Shown here piece after piece: positions 31,272 to 43,857 of a DNA stretch of 64,000 nucleotides. The notes below the pieces were generated by a model. The model was not told the DNA's origin, did not search any database, and saw only the letters and a list, made by a program, of their open reading frames with translations. The first letter of the stretch is position 1, and the number at the start of each line of letters is the position of its first letter. The DNA lies in NCBI GenBank assembly GCA_027923505.1, contig BROI01000011.1, positions 744,001 through 808,000 of the forward strand, given 5' to 3'. This DNA is from Mayamaea pseudoterrestris (taxonomy: Eukaryota; Bacillariophyta; Bacillariophyceae; Sellaphorales; Sellaphoraceae). The translations under genes were made by a program, and so were the position numbers.

Positions 31272-32812
31272 CTACAAGTCATCTCCATCGGCAGTAAGAA
31301 AATGATTCTTGACATTTTGGCGTTTCTTGCGGTTGGCTTTAAGATCCAAGTCAGCAGCCTTGGCAGTATCGCTCGTCTTGGATAGCATTAAGCGCTTTTC
31401 GAGTTGCGACAAGGACCCACTTTCCATGAGTAGCTGACCGTTTGCCCCGAAAATCAGATGCAGCGTTTCATTAGTTAAAATTTGGATTTGAAAGCCGCCC
31501 TGGAGGCAGTGGCGAACAAAATTGAGCTGTATAATTTCCTTCCAATTATTCATCGATAGACGACCGCCTCGAAAAGCCACCACTTCTTCAGGCGCTTCGT
31601 CCTCCACAATCGTTTGCATAAAGTCCCTAAAAGTTGAACGTTGTTCTTTCTTAGCCTTACGGCTCAGATGATGGCCAGATTCAACCGATAGCTCGGCAAT
31701 TCGCTGCTTGACCTCGTCCATGATGACTTCCCACTGCGACCCATCCCATGATCCGCGTCGAAACCGTCTTACAATGTAATGAAAGTTGTAAGTTAGCAAG
31801 TGTGCGCATATACAACGCGATAAAATGCAAGCAACCAATGCACTCACCTTGCTGTCGTATTTTCGCATTCCTCGGATCCGGCGCCAAGGTTTAGCCTCGC
31901 TTCGTGTATCAGCGAAAAGCATTCCCCTGCAGCTGACCTCAGATCAATCGAAGTATCATCCAAACAGTCACGAAGCAAATCCAATATCGCCAAACCGCGT
32001 CCCATTTGCGCATCATCTTGGCCAGCAAGGTGGTAGTCCAAGACAGTAGTAGCCAGTAGCGCCCAGCAATCCAGAGCCGTCGCTCTTAAAGTTGCTTGTA
32101 CTTTTTCGTTCCGATATTCCTTGGCAGCGACAAGCTCGCAAAGATCCATCAGACCTTCCGTCGTGGCGGAATCCGACGAGCAAATAAAATCCGACATGGT
32201 GAGTGCCCGTAGCGCAGCAATACGCACTGGGACGGCACGCTGCGTCGCCATGACAACGCTTCGTAGCTGGCGGTCTAATTTCTCGCACCACTCATCATTG
32301 TTCGTACCCAAAACTACCGAGGCAACCTCCAAGGTTCGGCAGGCAGCGTACTGTTCCTGCGGACTGCCAACTCGAATACCATGAAACGCAGCGTCTTTAA
32401 TACTTTCCGACCATTGGTACACAAGCTCGGCAGCCGCCGGGCCAGTTGCATACTGCGAAAGCGCCTTGAATAGTCGCTTCAAGGTCGCCTCACGCTTGAC
32501 AGTGCGCTTCTCCGAAGCAAACTCCTCGCACAATGATAGCGTCTCCTTTAACTTGACGTAGCGTGCTTCTGCGGCAGCCATGGCATGATCCGCGTGATCT
32601 CTTCCGCCGCCTTCGAGCAAAAAGTCGTCTTCTGGCGTATGGTCCGTCTGTGCAGAACCCCAGTCGCTTCCGAAATTCGTCTCAACGCCAATGGTAAAGT
32701 CGTCGTCCAGAAACTGCTGATTCTGCTGATCGAAATCACCGTCATCGCCATCGTCATCCTCCATGGACTGGCCCTTCTTGCGGCGCTGTGATCTAGGCGC
32801 TTTACGAGCCAT
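31272..32812 (-). CDS. IFRD-family protein (copy 2)
   Basis: Exact duplicate of 21276-22816. Exons are 32812-31848 and 31767-31272, 486 aa, with the acidic N-terminus, helical repeats and the IFRD C-terminal domain (QRSTFRDFMQTI, MNNWKEIIQLNFVRH) intact. Confidence 0.87.
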
Positions 32813-33178
32813 GCTTTGCGAGTACTTGCAGTTTGAAGCAAGGATGTGGAATGAAGATCTTGATGGAGATGTCTGCTTGTGCTGATGCCGCAGCGAATGC
32901 TTGTGGAGGAGCGAGTGCCGGATGAAAGCTGAACGACATCATGACGTTTCTCTAATTGTCGCAATTCACCGGAATGCGAAGAAATCGCAAGCCTATCATT
33001 GTGGCGTCGTATAACTGCGGCAAAGTATAGTCAAAGTTATTCCGTATAATCTAAAGTATAGCAGTTAAAGATATGTATTCCAGTTGCGATCATGGAGGCA
33101 AACATTTGCCCCAGGCTTTCACGCGACCACAACTATCGACTGCGTGCATGGAGCAAGGCAGTGTGTTTCAAAACGAAC
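32813..33178. other. Intergenic, no gene seen (copy 2)
   Basis: Duplicate of 22817-23182; nothing recognisable. Confidence 0.5.
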
Positions 33179-33919
33179 TCATATAGTACGTTTCTTTGCA
33201 GTTCGAACAATAATATTCTCCTCTTGCGCCCATTCGAGTCCGCATTCGCCAGTGAGATACTCGCGCTTCTTGTTCAGATTGTGTTGTTGCAGCGGAGGAG
33301 GAACCCATTCATGAGCATCCGACCACGCACGCAAGAGACTATACGGATCTTGTATACCGTCTAGGGCCGGCTGCCCACTGACAATAGGTACCACTTGAAT
33401 TTCGCTCTCTGATGATGCTTGTTTCTGCAGGTGACTAACTGCCAATGACGATGAGTCGACCCGAGCAAGGACGACGCAGCCTTCCCGATGCTCAGACCCT
33501 CGCCGAGAGTTCGGGTTGCCGGTTCCACCAATGACTTGATAATTTATTATGCAATATGCTTGAAGGTCTGCTAATGCATGAGCCTGTGTAGAAGCGTTTG
33601 AAAATGATTGGCCAGTAGGCAGTTGCTTGATCACCAAAGCATTCACGCGTCGCACCCAAAAGAGCTTTCCACGCGTCGAAAATGCATACTCGACTTCTTC
33701 CCCATTGCTCTTTAGAGGTATGGTTCGCACTGGCTCCTGACGAGCATAGGCATGGGCCGACTGACTGGCAACGTTATCAGCTAACGCTCGATTGGCGAAG
33801 AGCAAAGGCAAGTCCTTTGATGCTTCAAATCGTGGACCATCAAACCAACTCTTTCCAACAATGAAAAGTGATACTGTTCTCGTTGTGGCTGCAGCAGAGT
33901 GGGCAGTGGGTAAGTTCAT
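33179..33919 (-). CDS. Hypothetical protein (copy 2)
   Basis: Exact duplicate of the 246-aa frame at 23183-23923, from ATG 33919. No family recognised. Confidence 0.53.
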   Translation of the reverse strand: MNLPTAHSAAATTRTVSLFIVGKSWFDGPRFEASKDLPLLFANRALADNVASQSAHAYARQEPVRTIPLKSNGEEVEYAFSTRGKLFWVRRVNALVIKQLPTGQSFSNASTQAHALADLQAYCIINYQVIGGTGNPNSRRGSEHREGCVVLARVDSSSLAVSHLQKQASSESEIQVVPIVSGQPALDGIQDPYSLLRAWSDAHEWVPPPLQQHNLNKKREYLTGECGLEWAQEENIIVRTAKKRTI

Positions 33920-34883
33920 GGCGCATGAATGAGTGGACGTACTCGTCGGGTCTCGTTAGCGCAAAAGGGACGACGAATGCGGCGAAAACATGGATCGTCA
34001 CACATAATATCGTACCGGTACTCGTAGTCGCACCTTCATTCACATTATTTACTTCGCATCGCCTCCCGCAGCGCGTGTTCTTCGTCGTTTCCAGATCCAT
34101 ATCCTTCCTGTTAAGAAAATCACTACTCAATCGTATTAAGCTGCTCAACATCATGTCAATTTGCGATAGAAAGCAACATTTAAGAGTAATACTGGAACGT
34201 GTAAGGTATAAGCCTTATAAAGTCTGAAGTGTTTCTAAGTTGGTGATGTGCGTGCCCACGGAGCGCGCAAAAGCCCACAACCTAATTGCCCATCTACCTT
34301 GTTTTTCTTTTAAAGCAACATGCATAGTATGGCGTTTTATTTATTCGCGAGAAATGTTACAATGACCTAAATATGACCAGCTTTCTGTAATGACCCCATG
34401 GACTAACTGGTGTCAACAACTTATCTAAGATGATATAATTGAAGCTCGTAAGGTAGGCGTGTGCCTTTCGCGGTGTTGATAATGAAGCGTTGGGCAAGTT
34501 TACCATAGTGATATGCACTTGGACAAAAAAATCATCTTGTGCAAGATGAGGCCATGGACAACCGCTGCTGTATTCTTTTCAGACTTTTCACTGCGGTTGT
34601 TCAATTGCGCATGACAGGCGTTGCTCACAGAGTACTAAGTACACACAGTCAGATAGGCCCGGCAGGCGTGATGAACAGAAGGGAAAAGAACGCACGACTT
34701 CCAATTTTTCAAAATTATTGCCCCAGGACTAGTTTTCGTCCAGTGAGTGCCTCCAGGAGCAGGAACGGACAAACGCATTCCTATGTAGGAGTGTCAATCG
34801 CCACCAACGAGTCATTATGCGCAACCTGATGACCCTCTCCATCCCGTCGCTCATTCATCTTGTCGAACACACGCACCACGACC
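33920..34883. other. Divergent promoter region (copy 2)
   Basis: Duplicate of 23924-24887. In this copy it drives the repeat-protein locus that still has its C-terminal part. Confidence 0.45.
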
Positions 34884-37800
34884 ATGAAGTCGAGCTACAT
34901 GCTCATCACCACGCTCATCTGCGTGGCCAATGCCTCAATAGATCCTTATTGGAGTTCATACACCCATCACAAAAGAGTTTTGCTTTTGGACCAGAAGATG
35001 GCGACGGCTGGAGCACGAGATCCCCCATCTAAGATGCGTAGTCGAGTCCAACTTTCAACGACATGCCCACGGCTATTGACGACTATGTTTCCACAGAGTG
35101 GCTTCTTGGAAAATGACGATGACAGTGTTTTAGAGCAACAAATCGCCACCCATGATGGGCAGACTGACAGAGATCCATCGGGTGGCAGTCGATGGGTGTC
35201 CGTGTGCTATGATACGACAACCAGTACGACACTTTTGAACGAGCCGCGGCGGAGTCAGTGTCACAGCAATCTGCTCTTCCGCTCATGTAGGCGCGGCGTC
35301 TGTCGGTTTCGACCAGCCTATCTTGTGAATAACTCACACCGCGACATCCAAAGTCTTGTAACATACGCAGCAAACAAAAAAGGTGATGATGAAATACCTA
35401 ATTATCGACACGTAAACCAAAAAGACAAGGGAACTGAAAATTTGAGCTCAGTTGAGGAAGGTGTGAGGAAGAGGGTGGACCTAAGAAGTTCAAAAGCTGG
35501 ATATTGCTTCACTGTAAAAACATCAACAACCTCAATGTTATCTCTATATCCTGCAATTGAACCGCACACAAAAACACGTACTGTCAAGCGAAGATTACAA
35601 GCGACAGAACCAAGTGCATTGCCAAGCAACCAGCCTTCCCTAGCACCGAGACCAAGCTCTATGCCAAGCAAGGTTCCAAGCGCTCAACCAGTGGATGCTC
35701 CCAGTGCCTTGCCGAGCAAGGTTCCAAGCGCTCAACCAGTGATTGCTCCCAGTGCCTTGCCGAGCAAGGTTCCAAGCGCTCAACCAGTGGAAGCTCCCAG
35801 TGCCTTGCCGAGCAAGGTGCCAAGCACCCAACCTGCTGTGAATGCTCCCAGTGCCTTGCCGAGCAAGGTTCCAAGCGCTCAACCAGTGGATGCTCCCAGT
35901 GCCTTGCCGAGCAAGGTTCCAAGCGCTCAACCAGTGGATGCTCCCAGTGCCTTGCCGAGCAAGGTTCCAAGCGCTCAACCAGTGGATGCTCCCAGTGCCT
36001 TGCCGAGCAAGGTACCAAGCGCTCAACCAGTGGAAGCTCCCAGTGCCTTGCCGAGCAAGGTTCCAAGCGCTCAACCAGTGGATGCTCCCAGTGCCTTGCC
36101 GAGCAAGGTTCCAAGCGCTCAACCAGTGGATGCTCCCAGTGCCTTGCCGAGCAAGGTTCCAAGCGCTCAACCAGTGGATGCTCCCAGTGCCTTGCCGAGC
36201 AAGGTTCCAAGCGCTCAACCAGTGGATGCTCCCAGTGCCTTGCCGAGCAAGGTTCCAAGCGCTCAACCAGTGGATGCTCCCAGTGCCTTGCCAAGCAAGG
36301 TTCCAAGCGCTCAACCAGTGGATGCTCCCAGTGCCTTGCCGAGCAAGGTTCCAAGCGCTCAACCAGTGGATGCTCCCAGCGCCTTGCCGAGCAAGGTTCC
36401 AAGCGCTCAACCAGTGGATGCTCCCAGTGCCTTGCCGAGCAAGGTTCCAAGCGCTCAACCAGTGGATGCTCCCAGTGCCTTGCCGAGCAAGGTTCCAAGC
36501 GCTCAACCAGTGGATGCTCCCAGTGCCTTGCCGAGCAAGGTTCCAAGCGCTCAACCAGTGGATGCTCCCAGTGCCTTGCCGAGCAAGGTTCCAAGCGCTC
36601 AACCAGTGGATGCTCCCAGTGCCTTGCCGAGCAAGGTTCCAAGCGCTCAACCAGTGGATGCTCCCAGTGCCTTGCCGAGCAAGGTTCCAAGCGCTCAACC
36701 AGTGGATGCTCCCAGTGCCTTGCCGAGCAAGGTTCCAAGCGCTCAACCAGTGGATGCTCCCAGTGCCTTGCCGAGCAAGGTTCCAAGCGCTCAACCAGTG
36801 GATGCTCCCAGTGCCTTGCCGAGCAAGGTTCCAAGCGCTCAACCAGTGGATGCTCCCAGTGCCTTGCCGAGCAAGGTTCCAAGTGCTCAACCAGTGGATG
36901 CTCCCAGTGCCTTGCCGAGCAAGGTTCCAAGCGCTCAACCAGTGAATGCTCCCAGTGCCTTGCCGAGCAAGGTTCCAAGCGCTCAACCAGTGGATGCTCC
37001 CAGTGCCTTGCCGAGCAAGGTTCCAAGCGCTCAACCAGTGGATGCTCCCAGTGCCTTGCCGAGCAAGGTTCCAAGCGCTCAACCAGCTGTGAATGCTCCC
37101 AGTGCCTTGCCGAGCAAGGTTCCAAGCGCTCAACCAGCTGTGAATGCTCCCAGTGCCTTGCCGAGCAAGGTTCCAAGCGCTCAACCAGTGAATGCTCCCA
37201 GTGCCTTGCCGAGCAAGGTTCCAAGCGCTCAACCAGCTGTGAATGCTCCCAGTGCCTTGCCGAGCAAGGTTCCAAGCGCTCAACCAGTGAATGCTCCCAG
37301 TGCCTTGCCGAGCAAGGTGCCAAGCGCTCAACCAGTGAATGCTCCCAGTGCCTTGCCGAGCAAGGTGCCAAGCGCTCAACCAGTGAATGCTCCCAGTGCC
37401 TTGCCGAGCAAGGTGCCAAGCGCTCAACCAGTGGATGCTCCCAGTGCCTTGCCGAGCAAGGTTCCAAGCGCTCAACCAGTGAATGCTCCCAGTGCCTTGC
37501 CGAGCAAGGTGCCAAGCGCTCAACCAGTGAATGCTCCCAGTGCCTTGCCGAGCAAGGTGCCAAGTGCCCAACCAGCTGTGAATGCTCCCAGTGCCTTGCC
37601 GAGCAAGGTTCCAAGCGCTCAACCAGTGGATGCTCCCAGTGCCTTGCCGAGCAAGGTTCCAAGCGCTCAACCAGTGAATGCTCCCAGTGCCTTGCCGAGC
37701 AAGGTGCCAAGCGCCCAACCAGCTGTGAATGCTCCCAGTGCCTTGCCGAGCAAGGTGCCAAGCGCTCAACCAGCTGTGAATGCTCCCAGTGCCTTGCCGA

Positions 37801-40800
37801 GCAAGGTTCCAAGCGCTCAACCAGTGGATGCTCCCAGTGCCTTGCCGAGCAAGGTGCCAAGCGCCCAACCAGCTGTGAATGCTCCCAGTGCCTTGCCGAG
37901 CAAGGTGCCAAGCGCCCAACCAGCTGTGAATGCTCCCAGTGCCTTGCCGAGCAAGGTGCCAAGCGCTCAACCAGCTGTGAATGCTCCCAGTGCCTTGCCG
38001 AGCAAGGTTCCAAGCGCTCAACCAGCTGTGAATGCTCCCAGTGCCTTGCCGAGCAAGGTGCCAAGCGCTCAACCAGCTGTGAATGCTCCCAGTGCCTTGC
38101 CGAGCAAGGTGCCAAGCGCTCAACCAGTGAATGCTCCCAGTGCCTTGCCGAGCAAGGTGCCAAGCGCTCAACCAGCTGTGAATGCTCCCAGTGCCTTGCC
38201 GAGCAAGGTGCCAAGCGCTCAACCAGCTGTGAATGCTCCCAGTGCCTTGCCGAGCAAGGTGCCAAGCGCTCAACCAGCTGTGAATGCTCCCAGTGCCTTG
38301 CCGAGCAAGGTGCCAAGCGCCCAACCAGCTGTGAATGCTCCCAGTGCCTTGCCGAGCAAGGTGCCAAGCGCCCAACCAGCTGTGAATGCTCCCAGTGCCT
38401 TGCCGAGCCAACCAGCTGTGAATGCTCCCAGTGCCTTGCCGAGCAAGGTGCCAAGCGCCCAACCAGCTGTGAATGCTCCCAGTGCCTTGCCGAGCAAGGT
38501 GCCAAGCGCCCAACCAGCTGTGAATGCTCCCAGTGCCTTGCCGAGCAAGGTGCCAAGTGCCCAACCAGCTGTGAATGCTCCCAGTGCCTTGCCGAGCAAG
38601 GTGCCAAGCGCCCAACCAGCTGATAATGCTCCCAGTGCCTTGCCGAGCAAGGTTCCAAGCGCTCAACAGCTGTGAATGCTCCCAGTGCCTTGCCGAGCAA
38701 GGTGCCAAGCGCCCAACCAGCTGTGAATGCTCCCAGTGCCTTGCCGAGCAAGGTGCCAAGCGCTCAACCAGCTGTGAATGCTCCCAGTGCCTTGCCGAGC
38801 AAGGTGCCAAGCGCTCAACCAGCTGTGAATGCTCCCAGTGCCTTGCCGAGCAAGGTGCCAAGTGCTCAACCAGCTGTGAATGCTCCCAGTGCCTTGCCGA
38901 GCAAGGTGCCAAGTGCCCAACCAGCTGTGAATGCTCCCAGTGCCTTGCCTAGCAAGGTGCCAAGTGCTCAACCAGCTGTGAATGCTCCCAGTGCCTTGCC
39001 GAGCAAGGTGCCAAGCACCCAACCTGCTGTGAATGCTCCCAGTGCCTTGCCGAGCAAGGTGCCAAGCGCCCAACCAGCTGTGAATGCTCCCAGTGCCTTG
39101 CCGAGCAAGCGCCCAACCGCAGCTGTGAATGCTCCCAGTGCCTTGCCGAGCAAGGTGCCAAGCGCCCAACCAGCTGTGAATGCTCCCAGTGCCTTGCCGA
39201 GCAAGGTGCCAAGCGCCCAACCAGCTGTGAATGCTCCCAGTGCCTTGCCGAGCAAGGTGCCAAGCGCCCAACCTGCTGTGAATGCTCCCAGTGCCTTGCC
39301 GAGCAAGGTGCCAAGCGCCCAACCAGCTGTGAATGCTCCCAGTGCCTTGCCGAGCAAGGTTCCAAGCGCTCAACCAGTGAATGCTCCCAGTGCCTTGCCA
39401 AGCAAGGTGCCAAGCGCCCAACCTGCTGTGAATGCTCCCAGTGCCTTGCCGAGCAAGGTGCCAAGTGCTCAACCAGCTGTGAATGCTCCCAGTGCCTTGC
39501 CGAGCAAGGTGCCAAGCGCCAACAGCTAAGTGAATGCTCCCAGTGCCTTGCCGAGCAAGGTGCCAAGCGCTCAACCAGCTGTGAATGCTCCCAGTGCCTT
39601 GCCGAGCAAGGTGCCAAGCGCTCAACCAGTGAATGCTCCCAGTGCCTTGCCGAGCAAGGTTCCAAGCGCCCAACCAGCTGTGAATGCTCCCAGTGCCTTG
39701 CCGAGCAAGGCTCCAAGCGCTCAACCAGTGAATGCTCCCAGTGCCTTGCCGAGCAAGGTTCCAAGCGCTCAACCAGTGAATGCTCCCAGTGCCTTGCCGA
39801 GCAAGGTGCCAAGCACCCAACCTGCTGTGAATGCTCCCAGTGCCTTGCCGAGCAAGGTGCCAAGCGCTCAACCAGCTGTGAATGCTCCCAGTGCCTTGCC
39901 GAGCAAGGTGCCAAGCGCTCAACCAGTGAATGCTCCCAGTGCCTTGCCGAGCAAGGTTCCAAGCGCTCAACCAGTGAATGCTCCCAGTGCCTTGCCGAGC
40001 AAGGTGCCAAGCGCCCAACCAGCTGTGAATGCTCCCAGTGCCTTGCCGAGCAAGGTGCCAAGCGCCCAACCAGCTGTGAATGCTCCCAGTGCCTTGCCGA
40101 GCAAGGTGCCAAGCGCCCAACCAGCTGTGAATGCTCCCAGTGCCTTGCCGAGCAAGGTGCCAAGCGCCCAACCAGCTGTGAATGCTCCCAGTGCCTTGCC
40201 GAGCAAGGTTCCAAGCGCTCAACCAGCTGTGAATGCTCCCAGTGCCTTGCCGAGCAAGGTTCCAAGCGCCCAACCAGCTGTGAATGCTCCCAGTGCCTTG
40301 CCGAGCAAGGTGCCAAGCGCCCAACCAGCTGTGAATGCTCCCAGTGCCTTGCCGAGCAAGGTGCCAAGCGCCCACCCCGCTGTGAATGCTCCCAGTGCCT
40401 TGCCGAGCAAGGTGCCAAGCGCCCAACCAGCTGTGAATGCTCCCAGTGCCTTGCCGAGCAAGGTGCCAAGCGCCCAACCAGCTGTGAATGCTCCCAGTGC
40501 CTTGCCGAGCAAGGTGCCAAGCGCCCAACCAGCTGTGAATGCTCCCAGTGCCTTGCCGAGCAAGGTGCCAAGCGCCCAACCAGCTGTGAATGCTCCCAGT
40601 GCCTTGCCGAGCAAGGTGCCAAGCGCCCAACCAGCTGTGAATGCTCCCAGTGCCTTGCCGAGCAAGGTGCCAAGCGCTCAACCAGCTGTGAATGCTCCCA
40701 GTGCCTTGCCAAGCAAGGTGCCAAGCGCCCAACCTGCTGTGAATGCTCCCAGTGCCTTGCCGAGCAAGGTTCCAAGCGCTCAACCAGCTGTGAATGCTCC

Positions 40801-43500
40801 CAGTGCCTTGCCGAGCAAGGTGCCAAGCGCCCAACCAGCTGTGAATGCTCCCAGTGCCTTGCCGAGCAAGGTGCCAAGCGCCCAACCAGCTGTGAATGCT
40901 CCCAGTGCCTTGCCGAGCAAGGTGCCAAGCGCCCAACCCGCTGTGAATGCTCCCAGTGCCTTGCCGAGCAAGGTGCCAAGCGCCCAACCAGCTGTGAATG
41001 CTCCCAGTGCCTTGCCAAGCAAGGTGCCAAGCGCCCAACCTGCTGTGAATGCTCCCAGTGCCTTGCCGAGCAAGGTGCCAAGCGCCCAACCTGCTGTGAA
41101 TGCTCCCAGTGCCTTGCCGAGCAAGGTGCCAAGCGCCCAACCTGCTGTGAATGCTCCCAGTGCCTTGCCGAGCAAGGTGCCAAGCGCCCAACCAGCTGTG
41201 AATGCTCCCAGTGCCTTGCCGAGCAAGGTGCCAAGCGCCCAACCGGCTGTGAATGCTCCCAGTGCCTTGCCGAGCAAGGTGCCAAGCGCCCAACCTCAGC
41301 TGTGAATGCTCCCAGTGCCTTGCCGAGCAAGGTGCCAAGCGCCCAACCAGCTGTGAATGCTCCCAGTGCCTTGCCGAGCAAGGTGCCAAGCGCCCAACCA
41401 GCTGTGAATGCTCCCAGTGCCTTGCCGAGCAAGGTGCCAAGCGCCCAACCAGCTGTGAATGCTCCCAGTGCCTTGCCGAGCAAGGTGCCAAGCGCCCCAC
41501 CAGCTGTGAATGCTCCCAGTGCCTTGCCAAGCAAGGTGCCAAGCGCCCAACCAGCTGTGAATGCTCCCAGTGCCTTGCCGAGCAAGGTGCCAAGCGCCCA
41601 ACCAGCTGTGAATGCTCCCAGTGCCTTGCCAAGCAAGGTGCCAAGCGCCCAACCAGCTGTGAATGCTCCCAGTGCCTTGCCGAGCAAGGTGCCAAGCGCC
41701 CAACCAGCTGTGAATGCTCCCAGTGCCTTGCCAAGCAAGGTGCCAAGTGCCCAACCAGCTGTGAATGCTCCCAGTGCCTTGCCGAGCAAGGTGCCAAGCG
41801 CCCAACCAGCTGTGAATGCTCCCAGTGCCTTGCCGAGCAAGGTGCCAAGCGCCCAACCAGCTGTGAATGCTCCCAGTGCCTTGCCGAGCAAGGTGCCAAG
41901 CGCCCAACCTGCTGTGAATGCTCCCAGTGCCTTGCGCAGCGCACTCCCAGTGCCTTGCCAAGCAAGGTGCCAAGCACCGCCAGCCCAACTTCCCAGTGCC
42001 GCAAGGTGCCAGTGCCCTCAACCAGCTGTGAATGCTCCCAGTGCCTTGCCGAGCAAGGTGCCAAGCGCCCAACCAGCTGTGAATGCTCCCAGTGCCTTGC
42101 CGAGCAAGGTGCCAAGCGCCCAACCAGCTGTGAATGCTCCCAGTGCCTTGCCAAGCAAGGTGCCAAGCACTACACCAGCAGCCAACACACCCAGTGCCTT
42201 GCCAAGCAAGCTGCCAAGCACTACACCAGCAGCCAACATTCCCAGTGCCCTGCCAAGCAAGCTGCCAAGCACTCAACCAGCAGCCAACACTCCCAGTGCC
42301 TTGCCAAGCAAGCTGCCAAGCACTCAACCAGCAGCCACACCCAGTGCCTTGCCAAGCAAGCTGCCAAGCACTGCACCAAGTTTATTTCCAAGTTCTGCTC
42401 CAATGCAATCTCCCAGCTTAGGACCCATTCAGCCATCTAGGCGTCCGTCACTTAATGACATGACAATGAATATGAACATGGGAGGAATGGGAAAGCGAAA
42501 CCCAACGAAAGCGCCCACACTTGTAATTCCTAGTCTGGCGCCAATTGCTCAACCAACAAGGAGACCAACGAGGCGGCCAATTACAAACATGATGAATTTG
42601 AACATGCGAATGAATGGAATGATGAGTATGGGGATGGGAATGAAGATGGTTGGTATGCTTAAAGGTATCAAAGGAAGTAAGAGTGTCGCAGTAAAAGGTC
42701 CAAAAGGAGGAATGATGAATAACGATAATAGCATGAAAGGCATTAAAGGAGGCATGGGTGGTAATTGGAAGGATGCTAAAAAGGCCATGAATGGCGGCTC
42801 ACAGAGTTTGAAAGGCGGCGTGAACAGCCAGTTAAATCGCTTCGTGGGGGGTGTTAAAGGCCCTATGAAGGTCACCAAAGTAGTCAAACGAGCAGAAATG
42901 AAGGGAAAAGCAACAAAAGGGTCCAAAGCAACTGCTGCCACGTTGGTGAAACGCGATGGCAAAGGCATGAAGCGAATTGTGTATACAAAACGACGCTCTC
43001 GAGTAGGTATGGCTCCTCATTCCATGTCTTCAAATCGTGGTATGAACACCCGAAAAGCAAATAAGGACATTCTGTTCTTCGTGACGGCTTTCTTACCCAG
43101 GGTGTCGCTAGCGAGCAAAGAAACTGTTCCTACCAGCGATACAGCCGCATTCCCCCCGCGTCTAGCATCGCCTGTGTTCGACAACGGTATTGGTAAACCT
43201 GACAAGGTACCCATCAGATCTGTAAATCCAGCTACCATAGCGGAAACGTCCGCAAGGCCGGAAAGAAGGTCATCAATGGCTTTAACCACCGTGTCGGAAA
43301 GTACTATTGATGGATATCGCTCCATACTTTTCGCGCTCGCATTGGTGCTATGTTTTCTGGGCGTGTTGCTTATGTACACAAGTTGGCGTTACAAGAATAA
43401 ACTTCGTGGAAAGCACCAACTATCTAAGCAGGCTCCTGGTGAACGAGGCCAACCGCTTATAAGTGCAGCGATTGAAAACATATACATGACAGAAAGGTAG
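34884..43500 (+). CDS. Giant surface repeat protein, frame breaks
   Basis: Full-length locus of a cell-surface protein. ATG 34884 gives signal peptide MKSSYMLITTLICVANAS. A unique region follows, then about 137 PSALPSKVPSAQP units to about 42390. Next is a Met/Gly/Lys-rich region (MGMGMKMVGMLKGIKGSKS, then MKGIKGGMGGNWKDAKKAM), a luminal segment, one TM (SILFALALVLCFLGVLLMYT) and a short basic tail ending at 43500. The repeat frame is interrupted at about 38667 (one base short), at 39527-39529 (a TAA with balanced small changes) and near 41296 (two extra bases); 41931-42020 is irregular but returns to frame. Every piece between keeps the same peptide frame. Likely an extended glycosylated ectodomain; the breaks may be real or consensus errors in a hard repeat. 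Confidence 0.65.
35660..42390 (+). repeat. Coding minisatellite, 48/51-bp units (long array)
   Basis: About 137 units over 6.7 kb. The first 2.57 kb equals copy 1. Beyond 38225 nearly all units are the 51-bp AVN type with gtg and gcc codons (KVPSAQPAVN). The last units (42160-42390) change to KLPSTTPAANTPSALPS types. The order D type, mixed, AVN type, AAN type forms a polarity from 5' to 3'. Confidence 0.95.
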
Positions 43501-43857
43501 TGTTGTTGCTGAATGTAAAATATTGTAAACAGTAATAAATGTTATAATGCACACTTGGATAGTGACATGTTGAAGTGCAAATGGGCCATTCAGTAGTGTC
43601 AGGCAACGACTCCAAAAAGCTGTAACTCCTAGTAGCTAAAGAGTGGACTTTACTGAAAATGATGTTATGAATTATACAAGTCACTTCGCAAACGATTTCT
43701 ATAAGTTGCCTGATCATGGGAGAATGCGTGAGGTCAAAGATAAAGGGTCGTTTACGCTATTTTGGTGATACGGTGTGAGACAAAGATTTGTTTTCGCGCA
43801 CCATAACTTCACACAACACGTCCATGTTGTTTAGTCTGTAAAATCTATGCAGTAACG
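43501..43857. other. Intergenic, no gene seen
   Basis: 3' flank of the repeat-protein gene and of the cysteine-synthase pseudogene, which is read from the other strand. It is AT-rich with no recognised feature. Confidence 0.5.

Larger units (their letters stand above)
28230..38225. repeat. 9,996-bp tandem duplication, copy 2
   Basis: Second copy, starting directly after copy 1 with no spacer. The left junction joins minisatellite to the GH16-like coding sequence with one shared G as the only microhomology. All genes of the unit are repeated with no difference that I could see. After 38225 the sequence continues in the same minisatellite, so copy 2 is continuous with the long array. Confidence 0.95.

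Noticed and set aside
25644-42327. Very long minus-strand and alternative plus-strand open frames across the repeat array (up to about 1,100 codons)
   Set aside because: The 48/51-bp units are multiples of three without stops in most frames, so all frames are open by construction. Only the PSALPSKVPSAQP frame has a signal peptide upstream and a TM segment downstream.
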